Of a stretch of DNA of 64,000 bases, positions 8,635 to 16,315 are shown piece by piece. Made by a program: the position numbers and the translations under genes. Position 1 is the stretch's first letter, and each line of letters begins with the position of its first letter. The stretch is from an uncultured Ruminococcus sp. Lineage in GTDB: Bacteria > Bacillota > Clostridia > Oscillospirales > Ruminococcaceae. The DNA is taken from positions 1 to 64,000 of the forward strand of contig CAJTLC010000012.1 in NCBI GenBank assembly GCA_910576995.1, read 5' to 3'. The notes beneath the pieces are model-generated. The model had not been told where the DNA came from. It did no database searches and saw only the letters and a program-made list of their open reading frames with translations.

Positions 8635-11600
8635 TTAATACTCGTCATAATAAAGTACTGTGTACTGGAAATCGCCGCTGCCGGGAGGAGGCGGAGGAGG
8701 AGTACCCGTTCCATCTGTCGTATAAAGAACGTTAAGTGGATTTCCAAATTCAACATTATTGGAGTTGATACAACCCATAACAAATTGATTGCATTTTTCC
8801 GTTCCTGGAAATGGCTGATAAATATTATATCCATTATAGTAAAATTCGGAAGGTCTGTCAGTACTTGTTGTACCGTCAATCTTTACAGCCATATCAGGCG
8901 AAAGCACATTGGCTGTAAGCATATTGATATTAGGAAGGTTAAGTGCTGCATTTGTTCCTCCGTATATGTCTATACTCGGTCTTACTCGTTCTTTCTTCCA
9001 TACGTATGTTCCATCTACTATATCTTCTGCAATATTCGGATACGGAATATTCGAAGGATCTTTTACAATTTTACTGCTGTCATGCGTATACTGGATTGGT
9101 TTGCCGTTAAAGTGCTTGAAAAGATTCAAATACGATATAGTAGCAAAAGAACCGTTACCATTATGAGTAAACGAAGAATTATCCTCAATATAGAATGTTA
9201 CGCTTCCGCCCTTTGTATCATCAACAATAAGTTGTTTACCATTATTCATGGTAAAATCTTTCACAACAATAAACAATTCGTTCCCGCCCGTATCTATTAC
9301 AAGATCGGTATCTAAGCCGCCTGTAAGCATACAATTTTCATTGATATACACACAACCTTTTGGATTGCCATTAACCATTTTATCAAGTACTTTGTTACTG
9401 TCTACAACCGTTGCACCCGTCCAGTCTGTTGTTAACAGACTTTCAGTACCCATAGTGATCTGATAAAGATTTGTACCATCTCCACCAATTGAGGCAACAT
9501 ACTTGCCGTCCATTGCCTTAATTATATCATTTTTGCCATTTAAATAAACGCCGTTACTCTTTAAAGTATTATAAATACTTGTATACTGTGAAGGTATTCC
9601 GCGATTTTCGTATGGATCGTCGATCTTTGTCTGTATCTCGTCAAGTCTGACAATAACCTTTGATGATTCTTTTGGAAGTTCTCCTGATCCGTTCGGATTC
9701 GGAACACCGTCCAGTCCAAGCAGAACTCTTCTTTCTGCATATTGAGGATATACCTGATTGGTGTGATAATCAGACTTGAACTGTGCTATAGTCATTTTAC
9801 CTGTAGATTTGTTATAAGCATCCTTTTCGGGAACCCATACACCGGGATCTGTATCTTTATACCAAACGTATTCTTCAGTAGTAACAACGCCGCTGTCAAT
9901 AAATCCGCTTGTTGCAGGATCATACTGAGGCATCGTTCTGTATGGTACGGTATCATATACGTAAGTACCCGACTCCGGATCATAATAACTGTTTTCATCA
10001 GTTGTAGGTTCTGCATAGTTTATTGTTCCCTGCAATTCATCAGCAGGATCTTTAAAATATGTTTTTACCCTATATGTGCTTTTTCCGTCAGGATAATTTG
10101 TCGAGCTGAAAGGAGCGATCGTTTCATCAATATAACCCTTTGCTTCAGTAAAAAACGCATTCCAAAGATTAAAAACATCGGTATTATAATTCAAATCAGA
10201 TGGATTCATATTAGCTATCTGCTCGGCAACCTGCGCGCCTTTATTGATCATAGGAGTAGGATCAACGCCGGCTTTCCACGTGTAGACAAGTATTTCATTA
10301 CATTCATTCCCTGCATAATCACTGCCGCCTACGTCATTGCCTAATTCATCAATACGACGATAATATGCAGGATTAAGTTCCAGATACGGAATTTCGACAT
10401 TTGTTATTTTAGCACACTTTGTTTCGTCAACTTTGCCGCCATGCTTAAATGTGTCCAATTTTGTATATCCGGGCTTTGGAGTTGCCGGAGTTTCTTCATA
10501 ACCAACAACATCATCACAATAAATTCCACCGATAGAACCATCGCTGTCGCCGGCATAGAATACAACCTTAGCGCCGCTCGCAATTGTAAGCTTTCCGCCA
10601 ACAACAAGATTACCGCCTATTCTTACAGTATCTCCATCAGCTGGCTTTAATATTGTGCAGTCTCCCTGAACACGGATATCTCCCTTAACGTCCAGATTCT
10701 GAATCTCCAGATTGCCCTTGGTTGAAACAGAACTTGCATATTGCTTGGGAGAAGCTGAAACAGCCTGATTTATAACGGAATCTGTCCATGTAAAAAGTTT
10801 GGACGGATGCATAGGTGTAATACGGTTTGTAACGCCTTCATCCATGCAATAAATATTAGCAGCACAATCAAAATCATTTACTACGCCGCCGGGATTATAT
10901 ATTGAACCGCAGAAAAGATTAAGAGGAAACGGTTTAGATGTATCACCCATTACAAATTTATTACCAACCCATAATTTGCCGTCCACATATACATAAGGCA
11001 TTTCATTAAACTGAACTTCTTTAAAATCAATGCTGTCTGAAGCTTTAAAATTCAGATTACCAAGGACGTCGTTATCAAATTCAAGATCGCCCCAGATCGT
11101 AACGCCTTTTGATTTATCAGGGAAAACAAAACCGCTCCAGTCATCTATAAAAACATTGTTATTAATATAAATGTCCGCTTCAGCAATAGCGCCTGAGTTT
11201 GTAAAGTTGGTATATGTGCTTTTATCCGATTTATTATAAGCCGGCAAAGCAGTTGAAGGCGTTGCCGACGTCTTGTAATAGCTGTACTTTGCAGCCTCTG
11301 CCGGATCGTTCATATCCGGAATATTAATATATCCTCCTCCGTAAATGGAAGTTTTACAGGAAAGCGTAGCGCCTGCCGCCGTAACAAGAGCCGCGCCCTT
11401 TCCAGAACTTTTCGGTGGATCGGTAGCAAGAAGTTTAAGAACATACGCCGATGTCTGCGATTCAACACCGCCCATAGTTACAGTTGAAGTAAACTTGAGC
11501 ATATCTCTGTCTACCCATTCTTTCTTATCGGTGTCGTAGAATTTCTTCTTACCGGCATAAGAAACCTGAACTGGATCAACATCACCAAGAACACCGGCAT

Positions 11601-11910
11601 TACTAAACTGACCCGTAGTTCCAATAGTTATTGGAACATCTACAGGTGAATCTCCAGCTTTTATGTTGCCGATGACCTGTCTGTATGCGAGACCTGCGGC
11701 GCTTGGGTCTGCCATAGCGTTAACAGCGCTCTGCGCGACCATTCGTGAAGTTACGCCTGTCTGCGAACTTGAGTAATTGACATGAGCTCTGTTATTGGCA
11801 GCCGTAGCAAGAGCCAACGTACCAAACAGGAACACTATCAGCAGCGACATTACAACTACTACAGTCAGCAGTACCGAACCATGCAATTTTCTATTCTTTT
11901 CGTTTTTCAT
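8635..11910 (-). CDS. PilX-like giant pilus-associated protein (1091 aa)
   Basis: A very large pilus-locus protein. The N-terminus (MKNEKNRKLHGS, then a hydrophobic VLLTVVVVMSLLIVFLFG stretch) resembles the class III-like leader of PilX minor pilins, which lack the canonical Glu5; Thr is there instead. About 1050 residues are extracytoplasmic. Around residues 430-500 lies a GGNLVVGGKLTIASGAKV-type run suggestive of a beta-solenoid like those in PilX-associated DUF7305 and bactofilins. The C-terminus has TPPPPPPGSG. Family PilX proteins are usually near 200-500 residues, so this is unusually long and may be a tip adhesin. ATG 11910 follows AAGGCGG; an upstream in-frame start would add 15 residues. 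The adhesin role is inference from size and location. Confidence 0.8.
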   Translation of the reverse strand: MKNEKNRKLHGSVLLTVVVVMSLLIVFLFGTLALATAANNRAHVNYSSSQTGVTSRMVAQSAVNAMADPSAAGLAYRQVIGNIKAGDSPVDVPITIGTTGQFSNAGVLGDVDPVQVSYAGKKKFYDTDKKEWVDRDMLKFTSTVTMGGVESQTSAYVLKLLATDPPKSSGKGAALVTAAGATLSCKTSIYGGGYINIPDMNDPAEAAKYSYYKTSATPSTALPAYNKSDKSTYTNFTNSGAIAEADIYINNNVFIDDWSGFVFPDKSKGVTIWGDLEFDNDVLGNLNFKASDSIDFKEVQFNEMPYVYVDGKLWVGNKFVMGDTSKPFPLNLFCGSIYNPGGVVNDFDCAANIYCMDEGVTNRITPMHPSKLFTWTDSVINQAVSASPKQYASSVSTKGNLEIQNLDVKGDIRVQGDCTILKPADGDTVRIGGNLVVGGKLTIASGAKVVFYAGDSDGSIGGIYCDDVVGYEETPATPKPGYTKLDTFKHGGKVDETKCAKITNVEIPYLELNPAYYRRIDELGNDVGGSDYAGNECNEILVYTWKAGVDPTPMINKGAQVAEQIANMNPSDLNYNTDVFNLWNAFFTEAKGYIDETIAPFSSTNYPDGKSTYRVKTYFKDPADELQGTINYAEPTTDENSYYDPESGTYVYDTVPYRTMPQYDPATSGFIDSGVVTTEEYVWYKDTDPGVWVPEKDAYNKSTGKMTIAQFKSDYHTNQVYPQYAERRVLLGLDGVPNPNGSGELPKESSKVIVRLDEIQTKIDDPYENRGIPSQYTSIYNTLKSNGVYLNGKNDIIKAMDGKYVASIGGDGTNLYQITMGTESLLTTDWTGATVVDSNKVLDKMVNGNPKGCVYINENCMLTGGLDTDLVIDTGGNELFIVVKDFTMNNGKQLIVDDTKGGSVTFYIEDNSSFTHNGNGSFATISYLNLFKHFNGKPIQYTHDSSKIVKDPSNIPYPNIAEDIVDGTYVWKKERVRPSIDIYGGTNAALNLPNINMLTANVLSPDMAVKIDGTTSTDRPSEFYYNGYNIYQPFPGTEKCNQFVMGCINSNNVEFGNPLNVLYTTDGTGTPPPPPPGSGDFQYTVLYYDEY

Positions 11911-12106
11911 GATAGTAACCGCCTTTCGAGTTATTTTTTCTTTCTGTCCCGTCAAACTCCGACAGGAATCTCATAACTACTGTGAAAGTTAAGGCAATAC
12001 TGCACAATCAATGTGCTGCCCGAAGAAGTTTTAAACGCAGAATACGGCGCGCTTCTCAAAAATTGATTTTGCCTGTCGCACGCCGCAAACTGATCAGATA
12101 AACTAC
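11911..12106 (-). other. Leader between the pilO-like and PilX-like genes
   Basis: A 196-bp gap inside the minus-strand pilus run. I see no U-tailed hairpin and no convincing -35/-10 pair, so read-through from pilO into the minor-pilin genes is plausible. It splits the run into an assembly-platform half and a minor-pilin half. Confidence 0.4.
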
Positions 12107-12850
12107 TTATTCCGCTTCCAGGTTGGGTTCTGCAAGATCATAAACTGAATAAAGCGTGATAACAAACTGAGCCGAAGGCATCTGCTCCTCCTCATCATCG
12201 GATGATTTGGAAGTTTTAGTATCCTTGATCATAAGATTTGTGAAGTTTACAGAATTGATGATAATAGTTTCATCCTGCTCTTCCAGAAGCTCCATATATT
12301 TCCAGAGATTTTCCTTTTCACCTTCAACCGTGATGGAGTACTGACCCTGCATTACAGTTTCCTGAGTTCTTGCAGCAAGAGCGTCGCTTTCAGCCATTCT
12401 TTCAGCCTTGGAAGCGCTTCTTGCGCCGTTAAGGTCGGACTGGGCAAGCATATCTTCTGCAAGGAAAGAAGGAGTAAAGTAGTAATAGCTCAATGCGCCG
12501 GAAGTAGGATCGGCAGAGCTGAGATTCATGATCTTTACTTCGGCTTCTTCAGCAAAGTGCTGCATATACTGATCGACCTTGCGTGAATTTACGATGTTGT
12601 TGTATTCAACGAAGTCGCCGATAAGATCGTTCGTATTATTGTAAAGCTGAGTTATCTCCGTTTTAAGAGGTTCTATCTCGGCGATCTTTGTTTCGACCTG
12701 AGCGCGCTCCTCTTCGAGAGTTTCGAGGGACGCCTTATCTGATTTTATGTCGTCATTCTTTGGCTTGATCGCAAAGAAGAATCCTGCCAGAAGAACGGCA
12801 AGCGCAAGCACGATACCGAGAATGACCGCATCTCTGTAATTAAGTTTCAT
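12107..12850 (-). CDS. PilO-like pilus alignment protein
   Basis: A bitopic membrane protein with a short N-terminal tail, a transmembrane helix (about residues 9-29), a Glu/Lys-rich coiled coil (about 33-72) and a C-terminal ferredoxin-like domain. This is the layout of PilO, which links PilM/PilN to the pilus machinery. The tail is acidic (EEEQMPSAQ near 225). ATG 12850 is preferred over ATG 12856, which would sit only 3 nt after AGGAGGT. The gene starts 15 bp after the pilM-pilN fusion and 247 residues is normal for the family. Assignment rests on architecture and neighbours rather than a signature motif. Confidence 0.8.
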   Translation of the reverse strand: MKLNYRDAVILGIVLALAVLLAGFFFAIKPKNDDIKSDKASLETLEEERAQVETKIAEIEPLKTEITQLYNNTNDLIGDFVEYNNIVNSRKVDQYMQHFAEEAEVKIMNLSSADPTSGALSYYYFTPSFLAEDMLAQSDLNGARSASKAERMAESDALAARTQETVMQGQYSITVEGEKENLWKYMELLEEQDETIIINSVNFTNLMIKDTKTSKSSDDEEEQMPSAQFVITLYSVYDLAEPNLEAE

Positions 12851-12864
12851 TTTCATCTACCTCC

Positions 12865-14565
12865 TTATTCTGCCGCCGCGTCATCGGAAGAACCGGCTTC
12901 GTCTTCGGCAGGAGTTTCTTCTGCCTCATCGGGCTTATACGCGCTTTCGTTGCCTTCGAGCGCAACCGAAACGCTGAATGAAACGGTTTCTATCTCCGGT
13001 CCGCCTGAAGACGGCTTCGAATCTTCTTCATCGGAATCTCCGCCGGAACCTTCGTCCAAAGACGTTATCGTTACAGTATAGCCTGTATAGGAAGCATTTG
13101 CAAAATATCCCTTATTATCGGTATAATCGTCGGCAACGAGATTATCGATAAACTGCGAAGGAAGCTTCTGAACCCAATCCTCGCTTCCCATTCCGGTAAC
13201 GGTGAAGTTGAATACGCCCTGACCGTATGTGGGAGTTGAAATAAGAGCCTCTCCCTGTCCGAGTTCGTCGGCAGTGTTATCGAGAACAAGCTGGATCGTA
13301 TCGAATTTATCTCCGTTGATTATCGGCTGTGAGTAGTAAGCGTCGTGAGCGTTCTGCATTTTGGTATTATAAGCCATTACGCTGTCCTTAATGCCGAGCA
13401 GTCTTTCACGATGATCGAGCTGCTTTTTAGTTGCGGGATCTTCGAGGAATTCGTTTATATCGTTTATATCGTTCTTAACTCCCGCGTCGATAGCAGTCAT
13501 AACGCCCCATACGCCGCCGACGATGACAGCCGAACCTACGATAAGACCAAGCATGACCATAAGTCCTGCTTTTTCGTTATTCTTGCTGCCGCCTGCCGCC
13601 CTCTTGATAGCCGCGCCAAGTTCAGTTTCAAGAAGATTGATCTTTTCCGTATCCTTATTACGCTTAAACATTGCTCCGATAGCGTTTGCATAAAGCGAGA
13701 ATTCAAGATTTTCATGACCGTGGATCTGCGGAGGAACGTTGATAAGATTAGTATTCAGATCGAGTTTTTCCAACTCGTCCGTAAGTCTTACATACTCATG
13801 AGTATCGCCGTAGAAGATAACGTTTTCGATAACCTCGCCCGTATTCCGGCTTCTGTGGAACTGAAGCATACGGAAGATGTTTTCGTTTACAGCCTCGAAT
13901 ACATAGTCGGGCGAATTGCCGTAGTCTGCGGGATCAACCGAAGCGAAACGCGAGAATGAAAGCTGTCCCTGTTCGTACAGGTTGAGCGAAATAAAGTTGT
14001 TGTCGATCTGTACGGCAAGAAGCGGCATTTTGGATTTGATCTTCGTATCGGCAAGCAGAACCTTTGTGATACAGTTGCATCCAACCATTACAGATTTCAG
14101 GGAAATACCGAGCAGCTTGAAAATTTCTCTGTAGCTGTTTACGATCTCATATGGGCAGGCGGTAGCGAGAACCTTTACCATGGGTTCGCCGGAATCGCCC
14201 TTTTCTGCCGCTTCGCCAACGATAACGTATGTAACGCTGTATGTATCGTCGAGATTAAGTTCAGCCTGCATCTGCTGCTTGACCGTTCTCTGCATATCCT
14301 GCGGCTTTACTCTCGGAACGGTAAGTTCCTTGAATATCGTCAGGTTTGAGGAAAGCGATACGATCGCTTCCTTATCGGGCATCTTATTTTTCTTAAGCGC
14401 GCCGTTTACGAGAGTTGCCACGTTCGGCACGTCTTTAACGTGACCGTTTACGATAAACCCTTCCTCGAGATTAAGTGTTGCCGCTGAGCTGATCTTAATT
14501 TTACCGTTGCTTTCAACGCCCTTAACAACACGTATGTTTCTATCGGTTATATCAAATGACAGCAT
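12865..14565 (-). CDS. pilM: PilM-PilN fusion pilus assembly protein
   Basis: Residues 1-320 match PilM, an actin-like cytoplasmic ATPase-fold protein: it opens MLSFDITDRNIRVVKG (phosphate-1-like loop) and has VPRVKPQDMQRTVKQQMQ and an IDNNFISLNLYE strand. A single transmembrane helix at about 333-357 is followed by a 200-residue extracytoplasmic part with a PilN-like ferredoxin-fold position, ending in an acidic low-complexity tail. In most bacteria PilM and PilN are separate and contact each other, so a fused gene of 566 residues is noteworthy. ATG 14565 follows AAAGGTGG. It lies between pilC and the pilO-like gene in the standard C-M-N-O order. The PilN half is assigned by position and topology. 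Confidence 0.85.
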   Translation of the reverse strand: MLSFDITDRNIRVVKGVESNGKIKISSAATLNLEEGFIVNGHVKDVPNVATLVNGALKKNKMPDKEAIVSLSSNLTIFKELTVPRVKPQDMQRTVKQQMQAELNLDDTYSVTYVIVGEAAEKGDSGEPMVKVLATACPYEIVNSYREIFKLLGISLKSVMVGCNCITKVLLADTKIKSKMPLLAVQIDNNFISLNLYEQGQLSFSRFASVDPADYGNSPDYVFEAVNENIFRMLQFHRSRNTGEVIENVIFYGDTHEYVRLTDELEKLDLNTNLINVPPQIHGHENLEFSLYANAIGAMFKRNKDTEKINLLETELGAAIKRAAGGSKNNEKAGLMVMLGLIVGSAVIVGGVWGVMTAIDAGVKNDINDINEFLEDPATKKQLDHRERLLGIKDSVMAYNTKMQNAHDAYYSQPIINGDKFDTIQLVLDNTADELGQGEALISTPTYGQGVFNFTVTGMGSEDWVQKLPSQFIDNLVADDYTDNKGYFANASYTGYTVTITSLDEGSGGDSDEEDSKPSSGGPEIETVSFSVSVALEGNESAYKPDEAEETPAEDEAGSSDDAAAE

Positions 14566-14589
14566 TTTCTTTTTTCCACCTTTCCGTGT

Positions 14590-15789
14590 TTATTCGTTCT
14601 CGATCGATTCCATAGAACCGTAGAGTGCGGGGTAAATTCCGACTACGACCATACCGATGATAAGTCCCATAAAGATCAGAAGAACAGGCTCTACCATGCT
14701 TACAAGACGCTGTACAGCCGAATCCGATTCTTCTTCGTAATAGTCGGACGTCTTTTCGAGGATAGAGTCAAGAGCGCCGGCTTCTTCTCCTACGTAAATT
14801 ACCGAGCAGAACATTGATTCGAATATTTCGGTTCTGGTAATTGAAGCGGAAAGCGTTTCACCCTGTTTTACTTCGTCTACAACCTCTTCAAACTTCTGGT
14901 CGATGTAAGAATTTCCAAGAACCGCAGAAGCTCTCTGGAGACACTCTACCATAGGAATACCGCTTGAATAAAGAGAAGAAAGAGTTCTCGCAAAACGACC
15001 TGTGTAGATCTTTGTGATAAGCGGACCCCAGCCCGGACCCTTGATCAGCAGGCGATCCACTTTAAGGCGGAGATTCGGCACTTTAAGAGCGTATCTTATA
15101 CCAAAGAACGCGCCGACCGCAATAATGATAAGCACTATCCATTTAGTTCTGAGGAAGTCTGACATAGCCGCCATGATCTTAGTAAGGGCAGGCATCGTCG
15201 ACGGATCTTCATACATATCGATAAACGTAGGCATGATGAACGTAAACAGGAATATAACGATAACAACGCAGAGTACGGCAAGTATGATAGGGTAGATCAT
15301 AGCGCCCTTTACCGTATTCTTGAGTTTGTTTTCCTTAGCGTAATGTTCGGACATACGAGTCATGATAACGTCAAGCGAACCGGAAGACTCACCCGCACCG
15401 ACCATCGAGATAAGGAAATCCGGGAATGAACCTGCGTGCATTTCCAATGTGCTGGAGAAAGATTCGCCCTTCTGAACATTTTCGTAAATGTCCTGCCAGA
15501 TGGCTCTCGCCTTATCCTTTTCCTGTTCTTTGGTAAGGATATCAATAGCCTTAACAAGGGTCAGTCCCGAAGTAAGCATAGCGCTGAGCTGTCGGCAGCA
15601 GAACGATAGCTCCTTGGTGTCAAATTTGTAGATCGACCGTGTACTGCTCGATTCATCTTCTTTGTAGTCCTTGATGAACAGACCGCGTTCTTTCATTTTT
15701 TCGAGGAATTCCTGCTCATTCTCTGCGTTAGCCTTACCTTTGACCTGTTTGCCGCGGGCGTCCTGAGCAACGTAGGAATAACTCTTCAT
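14590..15789 (-). CDS. pilC: Pilus platform membrane protein PilC
   Basis: The GspF/PilC integral membrane platform that PilB and PilT act on. Two repeated GspF domains are visible: the first with LCQLSAML-like FCCRQLSAMLTSGLTLVKAI, the second with FARTLSSLYSSGIPMVECL. Three transmembrane regions lie near residues 160-190, 210-230 and 370-395. The 399-residue length is typical. ATG 15789 is chosen because CGGAGGTGGTATT precedes it; an upstream start would add 12 residues. It is the first gene after the promoter at 15841-15869 and leads the pilC-pilMN-pilO run. Confidence 0.95.
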   Translation of the reverse strand: MKSYSYVAQDARGKQVKGKANAENEQEFLEKMKERGLFIKDYKEDESSSTRSIYKFDTKELSFCCRQLSAMLTSGLTLVKAIDILTKEQEKDKARAIWQDIYENVQKGESFSSTLEMHAGSFPDFLISMVGAGESSGSLDVIMTRMSEHYAKENKLKNTVKGAMIYPIILAVLCVVIVIFLFTFIMPTFIDMYEDPSTMPALTKIMAAMSDFLRTKWIVLIIIAVGAFFGIRYALKVPNLRLKVDRLLIKGPGWGPLITKIYTGRFARTLSSLYSSGIPMVECLQRASAVLGNSYIDQKFEEVVDEVKQGETLSASITRTEIFESMFCSVIYVGEEAGALDSILEKTSDYYEEESDSAVQRLVSMVEPVLLIFMGLIIGMVVVGIYPALYGSMESIENE

Positions 15790-15840
15790 AATACCACCTC
15801 CGTATTGATTTGTGACAATTCGCACTGCCTAATAATAACA

Positions 15841-15869
15841 ATTATAACATATTAAAAGTTATTTTTCAA
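15841..15869 (-). promoter_or_regulatory. Promoter of the pilC operon
   Basis: Minus strand TTGAAA (15869-15864), 17-bp spacer, TATAAT (15846-15841), about 45 bp before the pilC ribosome-binding site. Confidence 0.8.
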
Positions 15870-15978
15870 TCGTTTTTTTGACATAAATAATCGCTGTATT
15901 TTTATTAATATTCACCAATTTTTATACGTTTAGTAAAAAGAGATAGATAACCTTTCGATATTACGCACATATACGATC

Positions 15979-16180
15979 AAAAAAGAAGAACAAATTGCCT
16001 GACGAGTCGGGCGCGTCTCCGATAAGCGGCGCAATTTCGGGAAATTTCATTATTATATGTAATTTTGCTTACAATACTTTCAGTATTTTTCAGCCTGACG
16101 ATCCGAAAAAAGCGCACGACAGAGATAACGCCATTAACAATGCGCACAAAAACTGCCGACACTTGCGCATTATTATTTAC
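15979..16180 (-). ncRNA. Candidate small RNA or leader between asnB and pilC
   Basis: About 200 nt on the minus strand with its own promoter (16187-16215) and a 3' U tract (T-rich run at 15990-15979) preceded by AAATTGC...GCAATTT pairing. The 5' end can form a perfect ATGCGCA/TGCGCAT hairpin and the middle an AATACT-GAA-AGTATT hairpin. No credible protein is encoded: the only 61-codon frame is Arg-rich and lacks a ribosome-binding site. It ends about 110 bp before the separate pilC promoter. The size fits 6S-like or trans-acting RNAs, but I cannot place it in a class. It lacks the conserved c-di-GMP-I riboswitch core. Confidence 0.45.
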
Positions 16181-16186
16181 AATATC

Positions 16187-16215
16187 ATTATAGCATAAAT
16201 GTAAAGAAACTGCAA
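16187..16215 (-). promoter_or_regulatory. Promoter of the candidate small RNA
   Basis: Minus strand TTGCAG (16215-16210), 17-bp spacer, TATAAT (16192-16187). The predicted start is near 16180. Confidence 0.6.
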
Positions 16216-16274
16216 CAAAATTTAAAAAATTTTTTTAGATAATAAAATAGCGAACTTTATTTAACTAAAAATCC

Positions 16275-16308
16275 CAAAAAATAAACGCTGTACAAGTTGT
16301 ACAGCGTT
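16275..16308 (-). terminator. Terminator after asnB
   Basis: AACGCTGTACAA pairs with TTGTACAGCGTT (only a central C unpaired), followed by TATTTTTT on the minus strand, directly behind the asnB stop. Confidence 0.9.
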
Positions 16309-16315
16309 ATGAAAA

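Noticed and set aside
15977..16162. 61-codon frame in the gap between pilC and asnB
   Set aside because: No ribosome-binding site, and an Arg-rich composition with no domain; the region fits a small RNA better.
15979..16180. c-di-GMP riboswitch controlling pilus genes
   Set aside because: Looked for the conserved GACGCAAAGCC-type core of c-di-GMP-I; it is absent. I could not fit the class II pattern either.
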